From positions 1 through 60,499 of the forward strand of contig CAINDP010000200.1 of assembly GCA_903847405.1 (NCBI GenBank): a stretch of 60,499 nt of DNA, given 5' to 3'. Shown here piece after piece: positions 1 through 8,717 of the stretch (position 1 is the first letter of the stretch; the number at the start of each line of letters is the position of its first letter). The DNA is from an uncultured Myxococcales bacterium. GTDB lineage: Bacteria; Myxococcota_A; UBA9042; DTJE01. Position numbers and translations under genes: made by a program. The notes beneath the pieces were generated by a model. That model saw nothing but the letters and a program-made list of their open reading frames with translations, did no database searches and was not told the origin of the DNA.

Positions 1-1
1 C

Positions 2-37
2 TGTCCCCATTTTTCCGGCGCTTGTCCCCATTTTTCC
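2..37. repeat. Tandem pair of TGTCCCCATTTTTCC motifs
   Basis: The 15-mer TGTCCCCATTTTTCC occurs at 2-16 and again at 23-37, 21 bp apart in the same orientation. A related motif (TGTCCCCATTTTC) is clustered at the opposite end of the window (60106-60304). The pair lies downstream of prfA in non-coding DNA. It resembles the REP-like intergenic repeats found beside REP-associated transposases, but no transposase is present here. The remaining bases 38-111 show no clear terminator. Confidence 0.6.
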
Positions 38-111
38 TTCTCCCCACTTTCCCCGGCGCATTGTAGTCCATCACCGCGACGTGAAGGGATCGGAACTGCG
101 GGAATTGCGTT

Positions 112-1188
112 TCAGTCGGCCGCGAGGGCCTGGGCGGCGAAGTAGGCCTGGAGCGCGGACAGGAGGTCCTCCATGTCGCCCTCCATGATCGACTCCAGCT
201 TGTACAGCGTCAGGCCGATCCGGTGGTCCGTCAGGCGATTCTGGGGGAAGTTGTAGGTCCGGATGCGCTCGGAACGGTCGCCGGTGCCCACCATGGCGCG
301 CCGGGCGTCCTGCTCCAGTTTCTGGGCCTCCTCGCGGGCAGCCTCGGCCATGCGCGCCCGGAGGACCTTCATGGCCTTCGCGCGGTTCTTCAACTGGGAG
401 CGCTCGTCCTGGCAGGCGACCACGATCCCGGTCGGGATGTGGGTCAGGCGCACGGCCGAGTCGGTCTTGTTGATGTGCTGGCCACCGGCCCCGCTGGCCC
501 GGTACGTGTCGACCCGCAGGTCGCCTTCGTCGATCTTGATGTCCACGTCCTCGACTTCCGGCAGGATCGCCACCGTGACCGCCGACGTGTGGATCCGCCC
601 CTGGGCCTCGGTTTCCGGCACGCGCTGGACCCGGTGGACCCCGCCCTCGAACTTGAGGTGGCTGTAGACGCGCCGCCCGCGGATCTGGGCGATGACTTCC
701 TTCACGCCCTTCAGTTCCGTTTCGGAAATGCTGAGGATTACGACCTCCCACTTCCGGCGCTCGGCGAAGCGGGCGTACATGCGGAACAGGTCCGCGGCGA
801 ACAGGGCCGCCTCGTCGCCCCCCGTCCCGGCCCGGATTTCCAGGAAGATGTCCTTCTTGTCCAGGGGGTCCTCGGGGACCAGCAACTGGATCAGGCGCTT
901 TTCCAGTTCCTCGCGGCGGGGACGCAGGCGCCCCAGTTCGTCCTCGGCCATTTCCCGCAGGCCGGCGTCGCTCTTCGACAGTTCCTCGTTTTCCTGGATG
1001 TCCCGGGCGACGTCCCGGTATTCGCGGTAGGCGTTGACCCGATCTTCCAGGTCCGCGCGCTCCTTCGACACTTCGCGAAGCAGGTCGGGGTTCGAGTAGA
1101 CCTCCGGGCGACCCATGTCGTCCTCGAGGCGCCGGAAGCGGGTTTCGACCTCCTCCAGCCGCCGCAGTGCGCCGACCAGGTCGATCAT
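112..1188 (-). CDS. prfA: Peptide chain release factor 1 (RF1)
   Basis: This class I release factor recognises UAA and UAG in the ribosomal A site and triggers hydrolysis of peptidyl-tRNA in the cytoplasm. The 358-residue length is normal for RF1. The GGQ catalytic loop is at about residues 235-237 within GAGGQH. The codon-reading PxT motif is PET at about 191-193 ([10 protein letters not shown]), where RF2 would have SPF. The start codon overlaps the stop of the DUF1385 gene as ATGA, so the two are translationally coupled in an rpmE-DUF1385-prfA operon. No prmC methyltransferase gene follows before the window edge. Identification is secure. Confidence 0.97.
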   Translation of the reverse strand: MIDLVGALRRLEEVETRFRRLEDDMGRPEVYSNPDLLREVSKERADLEDRVNAYREYRDVARDIQENEELSKSDAGLREMAEDELGRLRPRREELEKRLIQLLVPEDPLDKKDIFLEIRAGTGGDEAALFAADLFRMYARFAERRKWEVVILSISETELKGVKEVIAQIRGRRVYSHLKFEGGVHRVQRVPETEAQGRIHTSAVTVAILPEVEDVDIKIDEGDLRVDTYRASGAGGQHINKTDSAVRLTHIPTGIVVACQDERSQLKNRAKAMKVLRARMAEAAREEAQKLEQDARRAMVGTGDRSERIRTYNFPQNRLTDHRIGLTLYKLESIMEGDMEDLLSALQAYFAAQALAAD

Positions 1189-2228
1189 GACGGTCCCTCC
1201 ACGCCCGCGGGGCAGAGGGCCGCTTCAAACTCGGCGATGGACCCGAAGGTGAGGATCCGCTCGGGCACCCCGGCAACCGCACCCAGGGAGGCCGGAGACA
1301 GGGCGGCCCGCAGGGCGACGATGGCGATTTCCTGCTGGGATGCGTCCGGCCGCTGGGTCGTGATGCCCTGGACCCACACGCCCGGCGCGGCGAGGATCCG
1401 CCCCAGAAGGCTGCCCTCCTTCTTGCCGGCGAACCGGATCAGTTCGTACGACAGGCCCGCCACCGGCAGGATCAGGGGCAGCTTGATCGCGACGAACAAG
1501 GCCTGGTTCAGGATGCGGATGTCCGAAACCTGGGGGATGAACGGGAAGATGGCCGCGAACACGAAGATGCTGACCGCGATGACCGTGACCATGAAGGCCG
1601 TCCCGCAGCGCGCGTGGGCCGTCGGAAAACTGGCCAGGTTCGGGACCGTCAGCGGAAGGCGGTGCTCGAAGGCGTGGACCGCCTGGTGCTCGGCGCCGTG
1701 GTACTCGAACACCCGGCGCATGTCCTTCATCTTGGACATCATGTAGACGAAGCCCAGGAAGATGCTGAACTTCACGACGCCGTCCAGCAGGTGGAACGAC
1801 ATCGCCGTGCCGCCCGAAAGCGCCTCGCTGCCCACGGCCAGGCCGAACGCCCACGTCAGGACGTGCGGGATCACCGCGAACAGGAAGAAGCCGAAGGCCA
1901 TCGAGAAGACGAGGGTCAGGCCCAGCGCCAGGGGCGTGGCCGTCCCGGACGGTCGCTCCTCCTCGGGCAGGGCGTTTTCGGCGGCGAAGGAAAGGGCCGA
2001 CATGCCGTCGTACATGGTTTCGACGAGGACGGCGATGCCCCGCAGCCCGGGCTTCGTCAACAAGGGGTACTGGGCTGCGATGCGATGGGCCAGCCGTACG
2101 CGGACGATGATGGAGCCGTCGGGTTTGCGCACGGCGACGCTGGTGGCGCCGGGAGCGCGCATCATCACGCCCTCGACCACCGCCTGGCCGCCTACCGCAA
2201 CAGGCTGTTCGAGGCCCGCGGGTTTCAC
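1185..2228 (-). CDS. DUF1385 family multipass membrane protein
   Basis: A 347-residue membrane protein of the DUF1385 (YqhQ-like) family. It begins near a [12 protein letters not shown] motif typical of the family N-terminus. Hydrophobic segments follow at roughly 90-125, 140-160, 210-235 and 250-270, with the conserved EYHGAEHQ and HARCGT motifs in between; the His/Cys content suggests metal binding, but the function is unknown. The GTG start at 2228 overlaps the rpmE stop as GTGA. The open frame upstream is rpmE read in another frame, which rules out a longer protein. The stop overlaps the prfA start. A gene of this family beside rpmE and prfA is also seen in other phyla, which supports the call. 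Confidence 0.85.
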   Translation of the reverse strand: MKPAGLEQPVAVGGQAVVEGVMMRAPGATSVAVRKPDGSIIVRVRLAHRIAAQYPLLTKPGLRGIAVLVETMYDGMSALSFAAENALPEEERPSGTATPLALGLTLVFSMAFGFFLFAVIPHVLTWAFGLAVGSEALSGGTAMSFHLLDGVVKFSIFLGFVYMMSKMKDMRRVFEYHGAEHQAVHAFEHRLPLTVPNLASFPTAHARCGTAFMVTVIAVSIFVFAAIFPFIPQVSDIRILNQALFVAIKLPLILPVAGLSYELIRFAGKKEGSLLGRILAAPGVWVQGITTQRPDASQQEIAIVALRAALSPASLGAVAGVPERILTFGSIAEFEAALCPAGVEGPS

Positions 2229-2452
2229 GGGACGACGTTCGTCTTGATGAGCGTGCGGCCCGCGTACTTGCGGTTGAACCGATCGACGCGGCCCTCGGTG
2301 TCGATGATCTTCTGGCGACCCGTGAAGAACGGGTGGCACGAAGAGCAGATTTCCACCGGGTAGTCGCCGCGCGTGGAATGCGTCTCGATGACGCTCCCGC
2401 AGGCGCAGCTGATCTTCGTAGGCTTGTTGGCGGGATGGATTCCCTTTTTCAT
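2225..2452 (-). CDS. rpmE: 50S ribosomal protein L31, zinc-binding type
   Basis: A 75-residue L31 protein of the large ribosomal subunit. It has the zinc-binding cysteines of the C+ type (CAC near residues 16-18 and CSSC about 20 residues later) followed by the family hallmark HPFFTGRQK and [10 protein letters not shown]. The ATG at 2452 gives the standard MKKGIHP start and follows an AGGAGG ribosome binding site; an upstream in-frame ATG would add 20 residues that no L31 has. It is the first gene of the operon and has a good sigma70-like promoter at 2500-2528. Zinc-type L31 is often exchanged for a zinc-free paralogue during zinc limitation, but no such paralogue is visible here. Confidence 0.96.
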   Translation of the reverse strand: MKKGIHPANKPTKISCACGSVIETHSTRGDYPVEICSSCHPFFTGRQKIIDTEGRVDRFNRKYAGRTLIKTNVVP

Positions 2453-2499
2453 GATCGGCCTCCTGGCGTACTCGGTCGGCAATTCGACCGGGGCGCGGA

Positions 2500-2528
2500 A
2501 TGATATGCACATTCCAGCCCAAGGTCAA
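2500..2528 (-). promoter_or_regulatory. sigma70-like promoter of rpmE operon
   Basis: On the minus strand a -35 box TTGACC (2523-2528) and a -10 box TATCAT (2500-2505) are separated by 17 bp. Transcription would begin about 2493, some 40 bases before the rpmE ATG. Confidence 0.6.
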
Positions 2529-2588
2529 TGGGGGCGTGGACAGCGAAACCGCCTTCCCGGTGCCGGCTCAAGCCCCCACGCCGCCGGT

Positions 2589-2618
2589 TTGACCGGGAGC
2601 AGCCGTCGCGCCTAGAAT
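2589..2618 (+). promoter_or_regulatory. sigma70-like promoter of Ser/Thr kinase gene
   Basis: A -35 box TTGACC (2589-2594) and a -10 box TAGAAT (2613-2618) are 18 bp apart. Transcription would start near 2625, leaving a leader of only about 20 bases before the ATG at 2646, which has no clear Shine-Dalgarno sequence. Confidence 0.5.
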
Positions 2619-2645
2619 CTACGCGGCCTACGGGGTTCTGCGCCC

Positions 2646-4529
2646 ATGGTGACCGACGGCAACGGCGTCTGCCCGCACTGCGAAGCCTACACCGGGCCCG
2701 TGGGCACGCCGTGCATCCGCCCCGAATGCGTCAAGAAGAACTACCTCTGCATCCCGATCCGCTGGTACGACGCCGCCAAGGCGTACTCGGCCCGCAAGAA
2801 CAAGCCGATCGACCCGCTGGTCGGGCGCATGATCGAACGCTACCTGCTGGCCGCGAACATCGGCGAAGGCGGCATGGGCTCGGTCTACGTCGCCATCCAG
2901 AAACCGCTGTTCCGCGAGGTGGCGCTGAAACTGATCAGCGACCTGGACCTGAACCGCCACTCGGTCGGACGGTTCGAGCGCGAGGCGCGGGCGATTTCGC
3001 TGCTGGACCATCCGAACATCGTCAAGATCCACGACTACGGCGTCGGCGACCTGGACAAGAAGGTCCCGTACATGGCGCTGGAGTTCCTGCGCCACGGCCG
3101 CACCCTGCGCAAGGCGTTCGCGGCTGCGGCAGGGACCGGGAAGGTCGAAGGCGCGCTGGTCCTGACGATCTTCCGGCAGGTCCTGAACGCCCTGGGGGCC
3201 GCCCACGCCGTCGGCATCGTCCACCGCGACGTCAAGCCCGAAAACGTGATGGTCGTGCCGGTCCACGGCGACCCGAACCTGGTGAAGGTCCTGGATTTCG
3301 GCCTGGCGCGCCTGGATTCGGACGATTCGACCTTCGAGGGGGACGCCATCGCATCGGGGCGGCTGGCTGGCACCCCCTACTACATGGCCCCCGAGCAGAT
3401 CCCGCGGAAGGGGGCGTCCGGGGACATCGACGGCCGGGCGGACCTGTACGCTGTGACCGTGATGCTGTTCGAGATCCTGACGGGCGTCCGGCCCTTCGAC
3501 GGGGATTCGCCCCTGGCCGTCCTGGCCCGGAAGCTGGACCCGTCGTTCGACCCGATGAACCAGCCCGAGGCCAAGGCCCTGTCCAAGGGGATCCGCACGT
3601 TCCTGGCGAAGGGTCTTTCGCGCGTGCCCGCGGACCGTTTCGCGTCGGCGTCCCAGATGCTGGAAGCGCTGGAATCGGTCCTGGAGACCCGGGCCTCCGC
3701 GGTGGGACTGGTCGTGCTGGAGGCCCCGTCGTCGTCGGATCGAATCGAGGTCCCCAGCGACCAGGCGTCCGCGTCGACGCCCCTGGCACCCCTGCTGCCT
3801 CCGGACGAACCGGACCCGCCGGCCCCGGCAGGCGGAGCGGCGTCCCAGGTTCCACAATCGCCGTTCTTCAAGGAAAGCCGGTTCAAGAAGCATTCGGGGG
3901 GGCTGGAACTGGACATGCCCGAGGTGATCGGGGCGGCGGTCCCCGCGTCGTCCACCGCGATGGCGGCGGCCGGAACGGCCCATCCGAAGGGCCCTGCGAC
4001 AGCGGGCGGCTCCGAGCAGCCCTCGGGATCCGCGACGCCGGCGGGACTGCCGACCGGGAAGAGTGGCCCGCACACGCCGGTCAGGACCCCGACGGCCCGC
4101 ATTTCCACCCCGAAGGGGCTGTCGGACGCCGCGATGCGGACGATCGCCTGGGCGCTGGCGGGAGTGGTCGTGCTGGCCATCCTGCTGTCCCTGGCGCCCT
4201 GGGTGATCGTCCAGACCCGGGTGGCGGCCGCCGAGGAGGCCATGTCGGCCCTGCGGATCCGGCTGGTCCAGGGGGGACGGTTCATCGGCTTCGAAAGCGG
4301 CGCCCTGCGACCGACCGGGGGAGCCGACTACCTGGTCCTGGGCGCCACGGGAACCTCCGAGGCGGGCGGCCCCCTGAACGATCCCTGGGGCAACCCCTAC
4401 CGGGTGCGCTACCTGCTGGACAAGAGGTCCTACCTGCTGCGATCCGACGGGCCCGACGGGGAGGAAGGTCCCTGCAGGGGCGACGAACCCCAGGCGGACG
4501 ACCTCTGCGTGCTGCTCGCCGGACGCTGA
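2646..4529 (+). CDS. Hanks-type Ser/Thr kinase with C-terminal pseudopilin-like domain
   Basis: A 627-residue membrane kinase. The N-terminus holds five cysteines (9, 12, 23, 28, 35) that could form a small zinc knuckle. The kinase domain follows with G-loop GEGGMG (73-78), Lys95, HRDVKPEN (Asp195), DFG (217-219) and an APEQ motif, so it should be active. After a Pro/Ala-rich linker there is one transmembrane helix (about 498-522), then an extracytoplasmic segment whose NDPWGNPY (from about 578) and SDGPDG motifs match the C-terminal half of type II secretion major pseudopilins (GspG). The membrane helix runs into an amphipathic helix as in pseudopilins. Kinase function is certain; the role of the pseudopilin-like sensor domain is inference. 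The 3' end overlaps the convergent amidase gene by 100 bp. Confidence 0.88.
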   Translation: MVTDGNGVCPHCEAYTGPVGTPCIRPECVKKNYLCIPIRWYDAAKAYSARKNKPIDPLVGRMIERYLLAANIGEGGMGSVYVAIQKPLFREVALKLISDLDLNRHSVGRFEREARAISLLDHPNIVKIHDYGVGDLDKKVPYMALEFLRHGRTLRKAFAAAAGTGKVEGALVLTIFRQVLNALGAAHAVGIVHRDVKPENVMVVPVHGDPNLVKVLDFGLARLDSDDSTFEGDAIASGRLAGTPYYMAPEQIPRKGASGDIDGRADLYAVTVMLFEILTGVRPFDGDSPLAVLARKLDPSFDPMNQPEAKALSKGIRTFLAKGLSRVPADRFASASQMLEALESVLETRASAVGLVVLEAPSSSDRIEVPSDQASASTPLAPLLPPDEPDPPAPAGGAASQVPQSPFFKESRFKKHSGGLELDMPEVIGAAVPASSTAMAAAGTAHPKGPATAGGSEQPSGSATPAGLPTGKSGPHTPVRTPTARISTPKGLSDAAMRTIAWALAGVVVLAILLSLAPWVIVQTRVAAAEEAMSALRIRLVQGGRFIGFESGALRPTGGADYLVLGATGTSEAGGPLNDPWGNPYRVRYLLDKRSYLLRSDGPDGEEGPCRGDEPQADDLCVLLAGR

Positions 4530-7147
4530 CCTCGCCGGAACCCAAGAGCCAGGGCCAGGCCCGCCAGCACCAGGCATGCCGGTCCTGCGGCCGTGCCTCG
4601 ACCGCCGGCACACCCGCCGCCCGCCCGCCCCACGGATTCCGGCAGGGCCCCGTCCCCGGCCGGGACGTCGGAGGCGCAGGCATCGTCGGCACCCGGAACC
4701 GTCGCGTCCCGCGCGTCCGCCCCTGCATCCGGGACGTCCGGGTCGGCCTGCAGGTCCGCGGGAACCGCAAGGTCCGGGCCCGCGTCGTCGGACGACGGCC
4801 CCTCGTCCAGGATCGCGATGTCCCCCACCGTCGCCGCGTCATCGTCCCCGTCGCCGACGGAGGCCCCGGGCGGCGTCGGGGTCCCGCAGAAGGCCAGCAT
4901 CCGCTCCATCAGCAGGCCGGCCGCCCCCCGATCGACCACGGTTTCGAAGGGGAACCCCAGCAGGATCGACCGGCCCGCGCCCTGGTCCCGGGACACGCCG
5001 GCCACCGCCCCGCCGGCGTAGTGCAGGATGGAACGGGCCCCCGCCGCCGGCGCCAGGACATCGGGGTACTTCGCGTCGTACGTGCCCCCGGTCCCGTCGT
5101 CGAAGGCGAAGGCCGGAACCCCTTGCAAGGGACCGTCCGCAGCGGCGTCCACCTGACGGGTCCCGGCGTCATCGTCCACGAACGCGGCGCCCAGGCGATC
5201 GCCCAGGAAGGCCCGGTCGGAATCCGCCCCCAGGGCGCCCAGGTCCCAGGCCACCTCGGTCCCCGACGCCAGCAGGCATCCGCCCCGGTCCAGGAAGGCG
5301 GCCGCCCGGGCCTGCTCGGCATCCGACAGCGCCTCCGATTCCGACGACTCCCGACCCAGGATCCAGTCCACGACCCGGTAGGGTTCCAGGGAAACGTCCC
5401 CGTCCACGATCGCCTCGTTCGAGGCGCCGTCGAAGGCCCACCCGCCGGCCGCCGCCCCCGCGATCGCGCGCCCGTGGTCCACCGCGTAGTCGTGGTGGTT
5501 CGCATCCTCGCGGACCCACGCGTCCACCCGGTCGAACCCGTTGACCAACAGGACGTCGGCGGGCCCCCCATCGACCCGCCGGCGCGCCCCGACGGCCTCG
5601 GAGGCCGGCGATTCGCCGCCCTCGTTCAGGGACGACACCCGGACGAACACCGGCGTACCGTCCCCGGACGGGGGCAGCCCCAGCGAGGTTCCCTGGACCA
5701 CGGTGCCCCCGTCGAAGCCCCGCCCGCCCAGGGCCACGTACACCCGGTATCCGCGGGCCGTCGGCACCGGGCGCCACGACGCCAGCAGGCTGCCCGCACC
5801 GTCGTTGCGCAGGGCCAGGTGCGTCGGAGGCTCGGGCGGAAACGGCGTGCCGGGCGCCAGGACGTCCTGGATCGCGCGCGCCACGCCCCGGGCCAGCAGG
5901 TGGCGGAACCGCGGGTCGTGGAGGCTGCGGTTGTCGGGGTATCGATGCCCCGGGGCAGCCGCCACGCCGTCGAAGAACGCGGCCTCCACCAGGAACCCCG
6001 GAATGCCGTCCAGGGGCCGCAGCTCCCCGAAGTTGGCCACCAGGTCGCCGCCGTCGTTCCAGGCCGGATCCCACTCTGCCCGCAGGTCCTGGACGATCCT
6101 GTCCTGGACGGACGACTGCAGGGCGGCGCTGCCCGGGGGCTGGTCGCAGGCCGCGGGGTCCAGCGGCTGCCAGCGGACGCCCGTCCCGCAGTTGTAGCGG
6201 TAAGTGGACGTGCCGCTGGAGGTCGTGGCGCCCCCGGCGTTGGCGTGCAGCGAAACGAACAGGTCGGCGCCGATCCCGTTGGCCCAGACAGGCCGCACGG
6301 TCACGTCGCCCTGGCCCTCGATGCCCGCGGCCCCTGCGAACGGCAGCCAGTGGACCGCCCCCATCTGCCACCGCGGCAGGCCCGTGGCGCCGTCGACCCC
6401 GCCTCCCAGGCGCACCGCGTCGGCGATGACGTAGCAGTCCCCCTGGGCGGGCGCCTCGACGACCACCGATGCCGGCCCCGCCTCGAACCACAACCGCGCC
6501 AGGTAGACCCACGTGGACCCGTCGCGCCGCTGGTCCACCTCGAAGTCGCTGCGGCCCCCGGCGTGGACGACGCCGAACCGCGCGTCCGGGCAGCGGTTCG
6601 GTCCCGCCGCATACCGCACCTGCACCCAGTAGTCGCCGGCAGCCGGGACCTCCACCGACCACACGGCAGCGCCGCCCGCAGGCGCGTGCAGCGCACGGTA
6701 CGTTCCACCGTATCCCAGGCCCGCCGTGGCGCCGGCCTGCCACGGACCCTGCTCGGCATATCCCGCGTCACCGTCGTCCAGCACGACCTCGTGCGCCTGC
6801 CGGTCCAGTTCCCGCGCCACGTGGACCTTCGCTCCCGCCTGCCGCAGCAGGGGCACCAGATGGTCCGCGCACGTTTCAGCGTTCAGCAGATCCTCGACGA
6901 TCGCGTCGCACCCGCCGCAGAAGTCCCACCGCCAGGGGTCGCGCTGGAAGGCGCCGTCGGCGATCAGCCATCCGTGGCCGGGACTGACGGCGATGTGGAC
7001 GCCCTGCAGCGCCGAGCCCCAGGGGAAGGCCAGGGCCCGGGGGCTCCAGCCCGAAGCCGGCGGCTGGAACTCCTGCGCCGTCGCGACGGGACCGACCGCG
7101 ACGACGGCAAGGACGATCGCGATGAACACGGCGCTCCGGCCTGCCAC
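4430..7147 (-). CDS. Secreted N-acetylmuramoyl-L-alanine amidase with golvesin-like insert and MYXO-CTERM-like tail
   Basis: A 905-residue exported protein with a signal peptide ending near AQEF (residue 25). An Amidase_3-type zinc hydrolase fold starts at SPGHG (about residues 55-60) and resumes at SLHANA (about 300) and FLVEAAF (about 385). The gap holds a golvesin/xly-like beta domain (about 130-255, starting GYGGTYR). A fibronectin type III domain (about 445-525) and a domain of unknown fold follow, then an Asp-rich linker and a Gly/Cys motif, hydrophobic stretch and RRGQR (about 845-880), which resembles the MYXO-CTERM sorting signal. About 30 residues extend past that signal into the kinase 3' end. 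It likely cleaves murein amide bonds at the cell surface. The distal ligand assignments are by eye. Confidence 0.8.
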   Translation of the reverse strand: MAGRSAVFIAIVLAVVAVGPVATAQEFQPPASGWSPRALAFPWGSALQGVHIAVSPGHGWLIADGAFQRDPWRWDFCGGCDAIVEDLLNAETCADHLVPLLRQAGAKVHVARELDRQAHEVVLDDGDAGYAEQGPWQAGATAGLGYGGTYRALHAPAGGAAVWSVEVPAAGDYWVQVRYAAGPNRCPDARFGVVHAGGRSDFEVDQRRDGSTWVYLARLWFEAGPASVVVEAPAQGDCYVIADAVRLGGGVDGATGLPRWQMGAVHWLPFAGAAGIEGQGDVTVRPVWANGIGADLFVSLHANAGGATTSSGTSTYRYNCGTGVRWQPLDPAACDQPPGSAALQSSVQDRIVQDLRAEWDPAWNDGGDLVANFGELRPLDGIPGFLVEAAFFDGVAAAPGHRYPDNRSLHDPRFRHLLARGVARAIQDVLAPGTPFPPEPPTHLALRNDGAGSLLASWRPVPTARGYRVYVALGGRGFDGGTVVQGTSLGLPPSGDGTPVFVRVSSLNEGGESPASEAVGARRRVDGGPADVLLVNGFDRVDAWVREDANHHDYAVDHGRAIAGAAAGGWAFDGASNEAIVDGDVSLEPYRVVDWILGRESSESEALSDAEQARAAAFLDRGGCLLASGTEVAWDLGALGADSDRAFLGDRLGAAFVDDDAGTRQVDAAADGPLQGVPAFAFDDGTGGTYDAKYPDVLAPAAGARSILHYAGGAVAGVSRDQGAGRSILLGFPFETVVDRGAAGLLMERMLAFCGTPTPPGASVGDGDDDAATVGDIAILDEGPSSDDAGPDLAVPADLQADPDVPDAGADARDATVPGADDACASDVPAGDGALPESVGRAGGGCAGGRGTAAGPACLVLAGLALALGFRRGQRPASSTQRSSAWGSSPLQGPSSPSGPSDRSR

Positions 7148-7286
7148 GGGATCCTCCGGTAGGGTGAGGGAAGTGTAGCGCGATCGCGTCGGTACCGGAC
7201 CGCGGAAACGCCGTCCCCCCCTCGGCCATCCGTCCGCTCCGTGCTAGGATCACTCGACTTCGAAGCCGGACGGGCACCAGCCAGCG
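7148..7286. promoter_or_regulatory. Divergent intergenic region, amidase / cardiolipin synthase
   Basis: This 139-bp region separates two divergent genes. A TAGGAT -10-like box at 7245-7250 could serve cls, but no good -35 lies 17 bp upstream. A TACACT box on the minus strand near 7176 could serve the amidase. Neither promoter is strong enough to assign firmly. Confidence 0.25.
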
Positions 7287-8693
7287 ATGACGATCGCCCT
7301 CGCCACGACCCTGGTTCTGCTGGGGTTCCATGTCGTGCTGGCGCCGATGGCCTGCGTCCACGTCCTGCTGAACAAGCGCCAGCCCTACGCGGCCGCCCTG
7401 TGGTTCGTGATCGTGTCGGCCGTGCCCTTCTTCGGCCCGATGTTCTACTGGTTCTTCGGGATCAACCGCATCGCTCGGAAGGCCCGCCGGCGGATCAAGC
7501 CCGGGGCCCTGAAGGACGTAGGCCACATCCGGGTTCCCCCGGACCTGGAACCGCTGCGACGCGTCGGCGACACCGTGGCGCGGTATCCCCTGGTCAACGG
7601 GAACCGGATCGACCTGCTGGTGAACGGCGACGAAGCGTACCCGGCCATGCTGGCCGCCATCGAATCGGCGCGGCACAGCCTGGGCATCGTGTCGTACATC
7701 TTCGACGAGGACGACGTCGCGGAACGGTTCGCGACGGCACTGCGGGACGCCGCCAGCCGGGGCGTGGCCGTGCGGCTGCTGGTGGACGGCATGGGCGCCT
7801 GGGGCATGGGCCCGCGCCTGCGCCGCAGCCTGATGTCCACCGGGGGACGCGTGGCCGCCTTCTGGCCCCAGGGACGGTTCCTGAAGCACCCCAGCCTGAA
7901 CCTGCGCAACCACCGCAAGATCCTGATCGCCGACGGCCGCCTGGGCTTCACGGGCGGGCTCAACGTCAGCGCCCGGCACGTGACGCAGGACGGCGACGCG
8001 TTCCCGAAATCCAGCGACGTGCATTTCCGCCTGGAGGGGCCCGTCGTCGAGCACCTGGCATCGACCTTCGCCGACGACTGGGAACTGGCCACCGGCGAGG
8101 TGCTCAAGGGCCCCGCATGGTTCCCGGACCTCGTGCCCACCGGGGACGTGGTTGCGCGCGGGATCGCGTCGGGCCCGGACCGCACGATGGGACGCCTCCA
8201 CTCCCTGCTGCTGGGCGCGCTGCGGACCGCGCGCACGCGGGTGGACCTGATGTCGCCCTACTTCATCCCGGACCAGGCGATTCTGGAAGCCATGCGCACG
8301 GCCAGCCGCTCCGGGGTCCGCGTGCGGTTGATGCTGCCCCGGCGGGCCGACCACCGTTTCATGAACTGGGCCGCCCGGGCCTATCTGTGGGAGGTCGTCG
8401 AGGCCGGCGTGGAGGTCTACGAGGTCCTGCCCGAGTTCGTGCACGGCAAGCTGGCGGTGGTGGACGGCCAGTGGGTGATGTTCGGCTCGTCGAACCTGGA
8501 CGCCCGCTCGTTCCGCCTGAACTTCGAGTTCAACGTCGAGGCCTACTCGGAAACCCTGGCCCAGCGCGTGCACGAATACCTGAACCACTACCGGGCGAGG
8601 GCCGAGCGCGTCACGATCCGCAGCCTGAAGGCCGAACCCGTGGGAGTGCGCCTGCGGAACGCCTTCGTCAAGCTGTTCTCGCCGTACCTGTGA
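7287..8693 (+). CDS. cls: Cardiolipin synthase, phospholipase D superfamily
   Basis: This 468-residue membrane enzyme condenses phosphatidylglycerol (or related donors) into cardiolipin. Two N-terminal transmembrane segments (about 3-25 and 35-58) precede two PLD domains. Both HKD signatures are complete: HRKILIADGRLGFTGGLN near residue 210 and HGKLAVVDGQWVMFGSSNLD near 388. The fold, length and two membrane anchors match the ClsA-type family, so activity is expected. It is monocistronic, divergent from the amidase gene and convergent with the glycosyltransferase gene 24 bp beyond its stop. With pssA (50573-51379) it forms the phospholipid enzyme set of the window. The substrate could instead be phosphatidylethanolamine, as in ClsC, which sequence alone does not settle. 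Confidence 0.93.
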   Translation: MTIALATTLVLLGFHVVLAPMACVHVLLNKRQPYAAALWFVIVSAVPFFGPMFYWFFGINRIARKARRRIKPGALKDVGHIRVPPDLEPLRRVGDTVARYPLVNGNRIDLLVNGDEAYPAMLAAIESARHSLGIVSYIFDEDDVAERFATALRDAASRGVAVRLLVDGMGAWGMGPRLRRSLMSTGGRVAAFWPQGRFLKHPSLNLRNHRKILIADGRLGFTGGLNVSARHVTQDGDAFPKSSDVHFRLEGPVVEHLASTFADDWELATGEVLKGPAWFPDLVPTGDVVARGIASGPDRTMGRLHSLLLGALRTARTRVDLMSPYFIPDQAILEAMRTASRSGVRVRLMLPRRADHRFMNWAARAYLWEVVEAGVEVYEVLPEFVHGKLAVVDGQWVMFGSSNLDARSFRLNFEFNVEAYSETLAQRVHEYLNHYRARAERVTIRSLKAEPVGVRLRNAFVKLFSPYL

Positions 8694-8717
8694 AGCGGGT
8701 GCGCGGACCGGGCAGCC

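Noticed and set aside
2229-2528. A 100-residue N-terminal extension of the DUF1385 protein
   Set aside because: These bases encode L31 in another frame, and the family begins at the GTG that overlaps the rpmE stop.
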